64,000 bases of DNA from assembly GCA_965204235.1 (NCBI GenBank), contig OZ241979.1, positions 1,798,001 through 1,862,000 on the forward strand, given 5' to 3'. Both the position numbers and the translations under genes were made by a program. This document shows positions 17,989 through 26,613 of this stretch, in pieces. The stretch is from JAJDTQ01 sp965204235 (GTDB lineage: Bacteria > Desulfobacterota > Binatia > UBA9968 > JAJDTQ01). Every line of letters starts with the position of its first letter. Positions within the stretch are counted from its first letter, which is position 1. The notes beneath the pieces were generated by a model. It was not told where the DNA came from. It searched no databases and saw only the letters and a list, made by a program, of their open reading frames with translations.

Positions 17989-19353
17989 ATGTCGGGAGGC
18001 ACCGTGCCCAACAGCAACCGGGGGAACGGCACATGGGTCGATCTGGACCGGGGCGTCATCAGCCGGGAGATCTTCGTCAACCGGGACGTCTATCATGCGG
18101 AACTGGAGCGGATCTTCGCGCGCACGTGGCTCTTCGTCGGACATGAGAGCCAGATCCCGCAACCGGGCGATTTCTTCCTCTCCAGGATGGGCGAGGAGTC
18201 GGTCATCGTCACGCGGGACCCGCGCAACGAGATCCACGTGCTGCTGAACACCTGCCGCCACCGGGGCATGAAGGTGTGCCGCTACGACCACGGCAACACG
18301 TCCGTGTTCACCTGCCCCTACCACGGATGGAGCTACTCCACGGACGGCGGCCTGGTGGAGGTCCCCGGCGACCTCTACGGCGTGCCCCAGTACCGGACGG
18401 GCTACCGCGAACGACTGGACAAGTCGGAGTGGGGCCTGGTCCACGTGGCGCAGAAGGCGGTGTACAAGGGCGCCGTCTGGGCCACCTGGGACGAGTCCGC
18501 GCCGTCCTTCACGGACTACCTGGGCGGCATGCGCGTGTACCTGGACGCGCTGCTGGACGCCCGGGACGCGAGCGAGGGAGGGAGCGAGGTGCTGGGCGGG
18601 GTGGTCAAGTGGCGGATGCCTTGCAACTGGAAGTTCGCCGCGGAGAACTTCGCCTGGGACACATACCACAGCCCCACCACTCACAAGTCCGCGGAGATCG
18701 CCGGGCTGGGACCCGGCGGAGAAGGACAGGAGCGCCACGGCTCGGTCCACCGCAACCAGGCCAAGCGGTTCACCCGCGGCCTCATGGCCTTTCCCGGACT
18801 CGGCCACGCCACCATCACGGGACCCCCGGCGGCGGGCGCCGAGGCGTGGTTCCCCGAATTCCCCAACGACCCGTCGGTGGCGCAGTACTTCGAGGAGGTG
18901 GAGGAGAAACGGAGGCAACGCCTGAAGGGGAAGGTCACCGTGACCCCCGGGAACGGCAACGTGTTCCCGAACACGGCGTTCCACCCCTGGTTTCCCCGGA
19001 CCATGGTGGTGTGGCACCCGGTGGGGCCGGGCCAGACCGAGGCATGGCGCTGGTTCCTGGTGGACCGGGACGCGCCCTGGGAGGTGAAGGACCTGTTGCG
19101 CCACTACTACATGCGGTTCTCGGGTCCCAGCGGCATGGTGGAGTCGGACGACATGGACAACTGGGTCTATGCCACGGAGGCCAGCCGGGGCGTCATCGCG
19201 CGCCGCTACCCCTACAACTACGGCATGGGCCTGGGCTTTGCGCGCCCGGTGGACGGCCTCCCCGACGCCGTGGCCGTGGACGCACCCTTCTCCGAAGAGG
19301 GAGCCCGGGCCTTCTACCGGCGCTGGGCGGAGCTCATGGATGACGAGGCGTAG
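17989..19353 (+). CDS. Rieske non-haem iron aromatic-ring-hydroxylating dioxygenase, alpha subunit
   Basis: Catalytic subunit that dihydroxylates an aromatic substrate with O2, 454 residues. The Rieske [2Fe-2S] ligands are Cys89-x-His91 (CRHRG) and Cys109-x2-His112 (CPYHGW). The mononuclear iron site is DTYHSPTTH, with Asp224, His227 and His232 in the D-x2-H-x4-H pattern of naphthalene/benzoate-type dioxygenases. The ATG at 17989 gives a short N-terminal leader. The beta-subunit gene overlaps its last 14 bases. No ferredoxin or reductase gene is nearby, so electron-transfer partners are encoded elsewhere. Substrate cannot be read from sequence. Confidence 0.93.
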   Translation: MSGGTVPNSNRGNGTWVDLDRGVISREIFVNRDVYHAELERIFARTWLFVGHESQIPQPGDFFLSRMGEESVIVTRDPRNEIHVLLNTCRHRGMKVCRYDHGNTSVFTCPYHGWSYSTDGGLVEVPGDLYGVPQYRTGYRERLDKSEWGLVHVAQKAVYKGAVWATWDESAPSFTDYLGGMRVYLDALLDARDASEGGSEVLGGVVKWRMPCNWKFAAENFAWDTYHSPTTHKSAEIAGLGPGGEGQERHGSVHRNQAKRFTRGLMAFPGLGHATITGPPAAGAEAWFPEFPNDPSVAQYFEEVEEKRRQRLKGKVTVTPGNGNVFPNTAFHPWFPRTMVVWHPVGPGQTEAWRWFLVDRDAPWEVKDLLRHYYMRFSGPSGMVESDDMDNWVYATEASRGVIARRYPYNYGMGLGFARPVDGLPDAVAVDAPFSEEGARAFYRRWAELMDDEA

Positions 19354-19939
19354 AACCGCCCTTCCGGGCGCCGACGGCGCCGGAGATCGCGACGCCGGCG
19401 GCGACCGTGGAAGACTGCGCCGCCTGCTGCTCACCCACGAGGTCCACGAGTTCCTCTGCCGCGAGGCCGACCTCCTGGACGAGCGCCGCTACGAGGAGTG
19501 GCTGGACCTCCTGACCGACGACGTCTCCTACTGGGCGCCGATCCGCAGGAACGTGCAGTTCGGCCACTGGGACACGGAGAACACCCGGCAGGGCCTTGAC
19601 ATGAACTGGTTCGACGAGGGCAAGGCCACCCTGAGGCTGCGCGTCAGGCAACTCATGTCGGGAGTGCACTGGGTGGAGGAGCCGACCCCCCGGGTCTCCC
19701 GCCTGATCTCCAACGTCCACGATGTCCGGGCCGTCCCGGACCCGGAGCACCCCGAAGAGGTCAGCGTCAAGTACCGGATCCTGATCTACCGGAACAAGCT
19801 CGACGACAGCACCGACGTCTTCGCCGGCAAACGCCACGACGTGCTGCGCAAGGTCGAAGGCCAATGGAAGATCGCCAAACGCGCCATGCTCCTCGACCAG
19901 AGCGTCCTGCTGGCCGCCACCATGCCGGTGGTGCTGTGA
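19340..19939 (+). CDS. Aromatic-ring-hydroxylating dioxygenase, beta subunit
   Basis: Small structural subunit with the SnoaL/NTF2-like cone fold, 199 residues. Family-typical stretches are VHEFLCREADLLDERRYEEW, LTDDVSYWAPIRR and the C-terminal KRHDVLRKVEGQWKIAKR. The start at ATG 19340 lies inside the end of the alpha gene (14-bp overlap), which predicts coupled translation and equal subunit amounts. A strong hairpin follows 51 bp downstream. Confidence 0.9.
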   Translation: MTRRRTALPGADGAGDRDAGGDRGRLRRLLLTHEVHEFLCREADLLDERRYEEWLDLLTDDVSYWAPIRRNVQFGHWDTENTRQGLDMNWFDEGKATLRLRVRQLMSGVHWVEEPTPRVSRLISNVHDVRAVPDPEHPEEVSVKYRILIYRNKLDDSTDVFAGKRHDVLRKVEGQWKIAKRAMLLDQSVLLAATMPVVL

Positions 19940-19990
19940 GGCGAGCGTGGGAACCAACCGCCGTCGCCGCGGGAAAAACGGGAAAATGAA

Positions 19991-20022
19991 GAGCACCCGG
20001 GACCTCTCGGTCCCGGGTGCTC
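19991..20022. terminator. Perfect 14-bp hairpin after the dioxygenase genes
   Basis: GAGCACCCGGGACC and its exact complement GGTCCCGGGTGCTC enclose a TCTC loop. The plus side lacks a T run; the upstream flank is A-rich (GGGAAAAACGGGAAAATGAA), which would give a U-rich tail on the minus strand. It may be a transcription terminator or an RNA-stabilising stem separating the dioxygenase unit from the AlbA_2 gene. Confidence 0.6.
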
Positions 20023-20055
20023 GATAACGGTGACCTGAACCGAAGAGGCCGAGGC

Positions 20056-21552
20056 ATGATGGTGAACCGGTCGGCTGAGCAACTGATAGGCTTGGTGCAA
20101 GAGTTGCGGAAACTCCCCAAAGAGACGGAATGGGTCGAGTTCAAGGTCAACGCATGCAAGCCACAGGAAATTGGAGAATACGTGTCAGCGCTCGCGAACT
20201 CCGCAGCATTGTCGGGTAAGTCATTCGCGTATGTGGTGTGGGGCATTGCTGACCGCAACCACGAGGTGGTAGGTACGAAATTCAGGCCGAGGGCCAGGAA
20301 AGTCGGCAACGAAGAGCTTGAGAGCTGGCTCCTGCGCCAACTGACACCGAAGATCGACTTCCGTTTTTCCGAGGAATCCGTTGATGGTCGTCCGGTCGTC
20401 GTGCTCGAGATCGCGCAGGCATTTCGCCACCCGGTGCAATTCGGCGGGCAGGAGTACATCCGCGTGGGTTCCTACAAGAAAAAGCTGAAGGACTTCCCCG
20501 AGAAGGAACGGGCATTGTGGCGTATTTTCGATCTGACGCCGTTCGAAGATCACATCGCAGTCGAGCGAATAAGCGGCAACGATGTCATCCGGTTGATCGA
20601 CTACCCTGCGTATTTCGAGTTGATCGAGCGTCCACTTCCCCCGAACCGTGGCAAGATCCTGGAAGCGCTGGCCAGTGACAAGTTCATCTGCCGGTGCGAC
20701 GCCGGTGGTTGGAATATAACAAACCTGGGAGCGATACTGTTTGCAAAGAAGCTGGGGAGTATGTCCGGCCTTCGCCGCAAGGCCATGCGAGTCATTCAGT
20801 ATCGCGGACACGACCGCACCGAGACTCGGAAGGAGCAGGTCGGTGACAGGGGTTACGCATCCGGTTTCGAAGGCTTGATCGGCTTCATCAATGGTCTGCT
20901 GCCCTCCAACGAAGTCATCAAGGACGCCCTCAGGAAAACGGTGCCGAAATTCCCCGAACTTGCGGTGCGAGAACTTCTGGCAAATGCGCTGATCCATCAG
21001 GACTTCACAGTCACTGGCGCAGGTCCAATGGTGGAGATCTTCGAGGACCGCATCGAGGTTACCAACCCTGGCGCACCACTGATGGATACTCGACGCTTCG
21101 TGGACACGCCGCCGCGCTCTCGCAACGAAACCCTGGCGTCCTTCATGCGCCGAATCGGTATTTGCGAAGAACGCGGCAGCGGATGGGACAAGATCGTTTC
21201 CGTGAGCGAGCTTTATCAATTGCCGGCTCCGCTCGTGGAAGTACCCAACGACCACACTCGTGTGGTGTTGTTTGCGCCTCGTCCGCTGTCGAAGATGAAC
21301 AGGGCGGATCGTGTGCGGGCCGTTTACCTCCACGCTTGTCTGCGGTACGTGGGCCGGGAATACGTCACCAATACATCTGTGCGCGGCCGTTTCGGCATTG
21401 AAGGAAAGAACAGCGCGAAGGCTTCACGGCTGATTGCAGAATCCCTCGAGGAAGGTGTGATTTTGTCCGACGACCCGACAGTCGCCCGTAGGCTAACGCG
21501 GTACGTGCCATGGTGGGCAAAGAACGAGGAGCCGAGTGTGGACAAGGGGTGA
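20056..21552 (+). CDS. Schlafen-AlbA_2 and HATPase_c_4 domain protein
   Basis: Putative nucleic-acid-binding regulator or defence-associated protein of 498 residues from ATG 20056 (an in-frame start 39 bp upstream is possible). The N-terminal domain (about 22-150; TEWVEFKVNACKPQEIGEYVSALAN and following) is the Schlafen AlbA_2 fold. The middle has a winged-helix-like stretch with NITNLGAILFAKKL, and the C-terminal half carries the GHKL-type ATPase motif ELLANALIHQDF (306-317) with EERGSGWDKI downstream. This architecture is common as RecG-related proteins of unknown function in accessory regions. Base composition is visibly less GC-rich than the flanking genes, and an ISL3 fragment lies directly behind it, both consistent with acquisition by transfer. 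Confidence 0.85.
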   Translation: MMVNRSAEQLIGLVQELRKLPKETEWVEFKVNACKPQEIGEYVSALANSAALSGKSFAYVVWGIADRNHEVVGTKFRPRARKVGNEELESWLLRQLTPKIDFRFSEESVDGRPVVVLEIAQAFRHPVQFGGQEYIRVGSYKKKLKDFPEKERALWRIFDLTPFEDHIAVERISGNDVIRLIDYPAYFELIERPLPPNRGKILEALASDKFICRCDAGGWNITNLGAILFAKKLGSMSGLRRKAMRVIQYRGHDRTETRKEQVGDRGYASGFEGLIGFINGLLPSNEVIKDALRKTVPKFPELAVRELLANALIHQDFTVTGAGPMVEIFEDRIEVTNPGAPLMDTRRFVDTPPRSRNETLASFMRRIGICEERGSGWDKIVSVSELYQLPAPLVEVPNDHTRVVLFAPRPLSKMNRADRVRAVYLHACLRYVGREYVTNTSVRGRFGIEGKNSAKASRLIAESLEEGVILSDDPTVARRLTRYVPWWAKNEEPSVDKG

Positions 21553-21600
21553 TCGAGGGACGCCTTGGGGAGGAGGCATCCAGGCCACCGAGAAGTTCTG
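21549..21600 (-). mobile_element. Fragment of ISL3 transposase 3' end
   Basis: GATCGAGGGACGCCTTGGGG matches the sequence that encodes the C-terminus of the ISL3 transposase at 55607-55650 (AATCGAGGGACGCCTTTGGG), and the CACCGA block follows in both. It is a short relic of a former insertion. Confidence 0.5.
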
Positions 21601-21647
21601 TCCGGTTTTCGCCACCACGCAACAGGATACGGGAGGGCCAACCGATC

Positions 21648-21666
21648 GTCAATACGTGGTATTGAC
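21648..21666. promoter_or_regulatory. Perfect inverted repeat, possible operator
   Basis: GTCAATAC-GTG-GTATTGAC is an exact 8-bp dyad in the intergenic region 86 bp before the ABM gene. It could be a dimer-binding operator or a small hairpin; no regulator gene is adjacent. Confidence 0.35.
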
Positions 21667-21751
21667 TCCCTGCTCCTCGCTACGCCGCGCCGAATCTGAT
21701 AGACACGGACGGACAGGCCCGCGGGCGCGTGGCTGCATACAAGGAGGGGAC

Positions 21752-22042
21752 ATGGCCGTTCGACTCATGGTCACGATTACCGCGGCTCCGGGAAAGGGGG
21801 GCGAGCTCGGGGAAGCCTATCGGGAGCGCTGCGCGGAAGTCATGGAGGAGCCGGGTTGCGAGCAGTTCGAGGTGTTCCGGAGCGTGGTGGACCCGGACAG
21901 GCTGGTGCTGGTCGAACGCTGGGCCGACCAGGCCGCGCTGGACGCCCATGCGGAGGTGAACCGCACGCGGCCGCCGCTGCGGCCGGAGTTGCGGACAGGC
22001 GCAACCGAGCGGGAGGACTACGAGTACAACCGCACCCGCTGA
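21752..22042 (+). CDS. Antibiotic biosynthesis monooxygenase (ABM) family protein
   Basis: A 96-residue dimeric alpha/beta-barrel type protein. The ATG at 21752 follows AAGGAGGGG, an excellent ribosome site. The sequence MAVRLMVTITAAPGKGGELGE, CEQFEVFRSVVDPDRLVLVERWAD and the aromatic-rich tail follow the ABM/YgiN pattern; such proteins act as small oxygenases or quinol-handling enzymes. It precedes a CaiB/BaiF CoA transferase by 40 bp, so the two are likely co-transcribed. The function is not predictable beyond the fold. Confidence 0.8.
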   Translation: MAVRLMVTITAAPGKGGELGEAYRERCAEVMEEPGCEQFEVFRSVVDPDRLVLVERWADQAALDAHAEVNRTRPPLRPELRTGATEREDYEYNRTR

Positions 22043-22082
22043 CGCGCCCGCCCAATCCCCCGGAAAGAAAGGTCGCTGCCCC

Positions 22083-23264
22083 ATGAACGGAGCACTGGAA
22101 GGTATCAGGGTCCTCGACGTCACCAACTACATCGCGGGTCCCTATGCGTCGTTGCTGTTGGCCGACCTGGGAGCGGATGTCTGCAAGATCGAGACTCCCG
22201 GGGCCGGAGACCCGTTCCGCACCTGGGACAAGGAGCCCAAGGATTACAGTCCGAGCTTCTGCGCCCTCAACCGCAACAAGAAGAGCCTCACCCTGGACAT
22301 GAAGACCCCGGAGGGCCGGGAAGTGTTCCTGCGGCTGGCCCGGGACGCCGACGTGGTGGTGGAGAACCTCCGCCCCGGAGTGGTGGACCGTCTGGGCATC
22401 GGCTACGACGTGGTGCGCGAGACGAACCCGCGCATCATCTACTGCTCCATCTCCGCCTTCGGCCAGGACGGCCCCTACCGCAAGAGGCCGGGCTACGACA
22501 CCATCGGCCAGTCCCTGAGCGGCCTGTTGAGCGTGTTGACCGACCTCGACCACCCCCACGGCCCGGGCGCCGCCTTCTCCGACCACCTCGGCGGCCTTTT
22601 CGGCTGTTACGGCGTGCTGGCCGCGCTGGCGGCCCGGGAACGCACCGGCGTGGGCCAGAAGGTGGAGACGTCCCTGCTGGAGTCCACCATCTGCTTCCTC
22701 GGCCTCGGCATCACCCAGTACCTGTTCAGCGGCAACGTGCCCAGCATGCGGAGCCGCATCAAGACCGCGGGCGTGTACGCGCTGGTGGCGGGCGACGGCA
22801 AGCCCTTCGTCATCCACCTCTCCCATCCGCCGAAGTTCTGGGTCGGCGTCACCGAGGTCATGGGCCGACCGGACTTCCAGACCGACGAACGCACCAGGGA
22901 CCGCCCGGCCCGGGCGCAGCACTACGACTTCATCTCCGAGACCTTCTCCGCGGTGGTCCGGTCCGCTCCCCGGGAGCACTGGCTGAAGGAGCTGGAAGCC
23001 AGGGACGTTCCGTGCGCGCCCATCAACAACTTCGCAGAGGTCTTCGAGGACCCCCAGGTCAAGCACCTGGATCGGCTGATGGAAGTGGATCATCCCGAGT
23101 TCGGCCCGTTCCAACTGGTGAGGAACGGCCTCAACCTGCGCGACACCCCGGTCACCCTGAGGCTCCGACCGCCGAAGCTGGGCGAGCACAACGAAGAGAC
23201 CCTCCGGGAGTTGGGGTACGGCCCCGAGGAGATCCGCTCCTTTCGGGAGAGGAACATCGTATGA
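22083..23264 (+). CDS. CaiB/BaiF family CoA transferase (class III)
   Basis: Transfers CoA between carboxylic acids through aspartyl-CoA intermediates; 393 residues, full length. The N-terminus GIRVLDVTNYIAGPYASLLL with ADLGADVCKIE, the NRNKKSLTLDMKTPEG motif, RPGVVDRLGIGYDVV and YCSISAFGQDGPY are all signature blocks. The catalytic Asp is residue 167 in AFSDHLGGLF, matching Asp169 of formyl-CoA transferase. It stands in a catabolic run with an ABM protein upstream and an AbrB permease, an alpha/beta hydrolase and a TAXI-TRAP transporter downstream, so it probably activates an imported carboxylate. Confidence 0.94.
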   Translation: MNGALEGIRVLDVTNYIAGPYASLLLADLGADVCKIETPGAGDPFRTWDKEPKDYSPSFCALNRNKKSLTLDMKTPEGREVFLRLARDADVVVENLRPGVVDRLGIGYDVVRETNPRIIYCSISAFGQDGPYRKRPGYDTIGQSLSGLLSVLTDLDHPHGPGAAFSDHLGGLFGCYGVLAALAARERTGVGQKVETSLLESTICFLGLGITQYLFSGNVPSMRSRIKTAGVYALVAGDGKPFVIHLSHPPKFWVGVTEVMGRPDFQTDERTRDRPARAQHYDFISETFSAVVRSAPREHWLKELEARDVPCAPINNFAEVFEDPQVKHLDRLMEVDHPEFGPFQLVRNGLNLRDTPVTLRLRPPKLGEHNEETLRELGYGPEEIRSFRERNIV

Positions 23265-23304
23265 CCGGCGCCGCGGCCCCCGGCCCGGACCGCGGCCGCC
23301 GTCC

Positions 23305-24384
23305 ATGAACGTTTCGGACCTTCGCCGCAGCGCGGACGACCTCCGCCGGCGGACCCCCGCCATCCTCGCCGCCCTGGCGGTGGGCGTCCCGGCCGGGTAC
23401 GCGTGCCACTCGCTGGACCTGCCCATCCCCTGGATGCTCGGGCCCATGGCCGCGGTGGCCGTCCTCAACCTGCTGGGCGCGCCCATGGACTCGCCGCCGT
23501 ACGCGCGTCAGATGGGGCAGGTCCTGCTCGGTTCCGCGGTGTCCCTCCACTTCACCCCGCCCGTGGTGTCCGCCCTGGCCGCCAACTGGGCGCCCATCGT
23601 GCTGGCGACCCTGGCCACGTTCCTGATCGGCGGTCTGGGCGCCCTGATCCTGAGCCGGATCTCCGGGGTCGAGAGGCGCTCCACGTTCTTCGCCTCGATT
23701 CCGGGAGGCGCCATGGCCATGGCCAACCTGGCCCACCGATACGGAGCGCAGACCGCACCGGTGGCGGTGGCCCACAGCCTGCGGGTCTCCATCGTCGTGG
23801 TCGTGGTCCCGTTCGCCCTGACCTACGGCGGCATCCCGCTGGAAGCCGCGGCGTACCGCCCGTCCGCGCCGCTGGACGCGGCGGTGCTGGCGCCCTGGCT
23901 GCTGGCCGGGTTCGTGCTGGGCGAGGTCTCCGAGCGCCTCCACATGCACAACGGCTACCTGCTCATGCCGATATTCTTCGGCGCCGCCTTCACCGCGAGC
24001 GAGGTCCGCCTCTCCGCGGTGCCGCAGTGGATGACCCGGTTCGCCCAGCTCATGTTCGGCCTGGTGCTCGGCGCACGCTACGAACGCGCGTTCTTCGCAC
24101 GCCACAGGCTGTTCATCCCGTTCGCGCTGCTGAACGCCTTCTTCGGACTGGCCGCCTCGGTGACGGTGGCCGTGGCCCTGTCCTGGGCCTTTCGCCTCCC
24201 CATCGCCACCATGATCATCTCCACCGCCCCCGGGGGCCTGGTGGAGATGGCCATCACCGCCCAGGCCCTGGAGATCGGCGTGCCCACAGTGGTGGCGTTC
24301 CACCTGGCCCGGGTCGTGGTGGTCAACCTGGGCACGCAGCACATCTACACAGGCTGCGCCCGCTGGCTGGGCCGACGCCCGTAG
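23305..24384 (+). CDS. AbrB family (ammonia monooxygenase-like) membrane protein
   Basis: Integral membrane protein of 359 residues with about ten TM segments in two homologous halves. The blocks LPIPWMLGPMAAVAVLNL, GQVLLGSAVSLHF, FFASIPGGAMAMANLA and, in the second half, STAPGGLVEMAITAQAL are the duplicated family signature. Despite the inherited name there is no evidence for monooxygenase activity; a transporter role is more likely. It lies 40 bp behind the CoA transferase and 34 bp before an alpha/beta hydrolase, all on the plus strand. Confidence 0.88.
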   Translation: MNVSDLRRSADDLRRRTPAILAALAVGVPAGYACHSLDLPIPWMLGPMAAVAVLNLLGAPMDSPPYARQMGQVLLGSAVSLHFTPPVVSALAANWAPIVLATLATFLIGGLGALILSRISGVERRSTFFASIPGGAMAMANLAHRYGAQTAPVAVAHSLRVSIVVVVVPFALTYGGIPLEAAAYRPSAPLDAAVLAPWLLAGFVLGEVSERLHMHNGYLLMPIFFGAAFTASEVRLSAVPQWMTRFAQLMFGLVLGARYERAFFARHRLFIPFALLNAFFGLAASVTVAVALSWAFRLPIATMIISTAPGGLVEMAITAQALEIGVPTVVAFHLARVVVVNLGTQHIYTGCARWLGRRP

Positions 24385-24418
24385 CCGGAGGGACGGACGC
24401 GAGACTCCAGGAGGCGCC

Positions 24419-25312
24419 ATGGAAGAGAAGGTCCGGTTTTTCAGCGGCCCCGGCTACAGCCTGTCCGCGGTGGTCTCCGTCCCCGACGCCGGTGGCGGCC
24501 CGCACCCCGGGGTCATCCTGTGCCAGGGGTACGCCGGCCTCAAGGAAGCCCTCATGCCCGCGGTGGCTCAACGGTTGTCCCGGGAAGGCTACGCGACGCT
24601 GCGCTTCGACTACCGGGGCTTCGGGGAGAGCGAAGGACCGCGGCACCGGCTGATCCCCCTGGAGCAGGTCGAGGACATCCGCAACGGCGTCACCTGCCTC
24701 GGCCTGCGCGGCGAGGTGGACCCCGGGCGCATCGGCATCTGGGGCACGAGCTTCGGCGGCGCCCATGCGCCGTATGCGGCCGCGCTGGACCGCCGGGTCC
24801 GGTGCATCGTGAGCGCGGTGGGCGTTGCGGACGGCGAGCGCTGGCTCCATTGCCTGCGCCGGGAATGGGAATGGCGGAAGTTCCTGGACGAGCTCGACGA
24901 GGACCGCAACCGGCGGGTCCGTACCGGACGGTCCCGGCGCGTGCACCCCTACCACATCATGGAGACCACGCCGGAAGGCTGGGAGTTCTGGAACGAGACC
25001 GTGGCGGCCAACCCGGAAAGGGCCGAAGTCGAAATGCCCCTGGAATGCGCCGACGCCATCATCGAGTACAAGCCCGAAACCGTAGTCCACCGGATGGAGA
25101 GCCCGGCCCTGTACGTGTCCGCCGGGCTGGACGCCCTGACCCCGGTCAGCGAGCAGGTCAGCCTGTACGAGCACTCACCCGAGCCCAAGCGCCACGTGGT
25201 GATCGCCGGAGTAGATCACCACGGCATCTACAGGGAGCCGCACCTGAGCCGGCTGCTGGACCTGTCCGTGGAATGGTTCGACGAGCACTTGGCGGCCAGG
25301 GGCAGCGGGTAG
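24419..25312 (+). CDS. Alpha/beta hydrolase
   Basis: Serine hydrolase of 297 residues. The nucleophile is Ser111 in GTSFGG, the acid probably Asp238 in GLDALTP and the base His267 or His268 in VDHHGIY. The oxyanion-loop region CQGYAGLKEALMP and FDYRGFGESEG are typical of peptidase S15/DLH-like esterases and lyases. Its place within the CoA-transferase and TRAP cluster suggests hydrolysis of an ester or C-C bond in an imported acid; the substrate is unknown. Confidence 0.88.
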   Translation: MEEKVRFFSGPGYSLSAVVSVPDAGGGPHPGVILCQGYAGLKEALMPAVAQRLSREGYATLRFDYRGFGESEGPRHRLIPLEQVEDIRNGVTCLGLRGEVDPGRIGIWGTSFGGAHAPYAAALDRRVRCIVSAVGVADGERWLHCLRREWEWRKFLDELDEDRNRRVRTGRSRRVHPYHIMETTPEGWEFWNETVAANPERAEVEMPLECADAIIEYKPETVVHRMESPALYVSAGLDALTPVSEQVSLYEHSPEPKRHVVIAGVDHHGIYREPHLSRLLDLSVEWFDEHLAARGSG

Positions 25313-25349
25313 CCGCAGCGGGCAGGCCGGGCGCCGAGTTGACAACCGC

Positions 25350-25523
25350 GGCTCTTCCGGCTTTTGTGTGGATAAGGTAGGAGGGAAAGATGGATGGATT
25401 CCCGCTTTCGCGGGAATGACGGAGTGGGGTGTCCGCGACGCCAGACCGAGGTCGGAATGGGAAGGAAGCGGACCTCATCGCGTGCGTGGGGAGTGTCTCA
25501 ACCCACACGAATTCCTGAAGCGC
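25350..25523. repeat. ISL3-end MITE, about 174 bp
   Basis: Starts GGCTCTTCCGGCTTTTGTGTG and ends with the inverse of the other ISL3-type terminus, CCCACACGAATTCCTGAAGCGC. Inside are the small hairpin ATTCCCGCTTTCGCGGGAAT and the block CCTCATCGCGTGCGTGGGGA shared with 62023-62162 and 50990-51010. It occupies most of the 302-bp gap before the TAXI receptor gene. Confidence 0.75.
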
Positions 25524-25614
25524 ACAAACGCTCCCGTCTTGATGCTGTATCAGGCTGCCGTATCGGACAGGCGGCAAGGTTCGGAGTCGGCCGAGGCCGA
25601 CGAAGGAGGACAGG

Positions 25615-26568
25615 ATGACCAAGTTCGTGACCAAACTCGCAACCGGACTGTTCGCGCTGGCGTGCCTGGCTCCGGGAGTCCATGCGCAGACCGTGAGCAT
25701 CGGGACCAACCCGCAGGGGTCGCTGGCGTACGCCACCGGAGCCGGCGTCGCCAAGGTCGCCATCGAGGCGGCCAAGGTCAACATGCGCGTGGTGCCCCAG
25801 GGCGGGCCGGTGGTGACCCTGCCGCTGCTCGACAACGGCGAACTGGACTTCACCATCTCCAACGTGGCGGCCAGCTCCTTCGCCTACCTGGGGCAGGCCA
25901 TGTACGACGGCAGGAAGCAGGAGAAGGTGCGGCTGGCGGCGGTGCTGTTCCCGCTCTACAGCATGTTCTACGTGCGCGCCGATTCGGACATCGAGACGTT
26001 GCGCGACCTCAAGGGCAAGCGGCTGCCGAGCCGGTTCACCAAGCAGAAGATCGTCGGCCTGAACGCGGAATCGGTGCTGGCCACCGCGGGTCTGAGCTTC
26101 GACGACGTGGCCGGCGTCCCGGTTCCCAACGGTGTCCGGGGAGTGCGGGACTTCATGGAAGGGAAGAACGACGCGGCCTACTTCTCCCTCACCTCGGGCA
26201 TCACCCGGCAGGCCCACGCGGCCGTGGGCGGCATCCGCGTCCTCTCCATGGAGGATACGCCCAAGGCGCTGGCGGCCTTGCGGAGCGTCGTCCCGGCAGG
26301 GAGCATCGCCACGCTCCGGCCGGCAAAGCTCTTTCCCGGAGTCGTGGGGCCCACCCACGTGTTCGCCGCGGCCTTCGTCGTCAACGCGAGCACCCGGACG
26401 CCCGACGAGACCGTTTACAAGGTGGTCAAGGCCCTGCACGGCAACAAGGAGAAACTGGTCGGCTCCCACGGCATGTTCAAGCAGTTCGATCCCGGGAAGA
26501 TGCACGTGGACCTGGGAGTCCCTTACCATCCCGGGGCCCTGCGCTACTACAAGGAAGTGGGTATGTAG
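25615..26568 (+). CDS. TAXI-family TRAP transporter solute-binding protein
   Basis: Periplasmic receptor for a small organic acid, 317 residues. Signal peptide about 1-24 (LATGLFALACLAPGVHAQ). The mature protein opens VSIGTNPQGSLAYATGAGVA, the TAXI-family ligand loop, with ELDFTISNVAASSFAY further on. GAGGACAGG precedes the ATG. The fused permease gene follows 45 bp later, so the two form a complete TAXI-TRAP system driven by an ion gradient. Confidence 0.92.
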   Translation: MTKFVTKLATGLFALACLAPGVHAQTVSIGTNPQGSLAYATGAGVAKVAIEAAKVNMRVVPQGGPVVTLPLLDNGELDFTISNVAASSFAYLGQAMYDGRKQEKVRLAAVLFPLYSMFYVRADSDIETLRDLKGKRLPSRFTKQKIVGLNAESVLATAGLSFDDVAGVPVPNGVRGVRDFMEGKNDAAYFSLTSGITRQAHAAVGGIRVLSMEDTPKALAALRSVVPAGSIATLRPAKLFPGVVGPTHVFAAAFVVNASTRTPDETVYKVVKALHGNKEKLVGSHGMFKQFDPGKMHVDLGVPYHPGALRYYKEVGM

Positions 26569-26613
26569 CACGGGGGCGCGCGGCTTCGCCCCCGCGCCTT
26601 CGAGACCGTCGCC

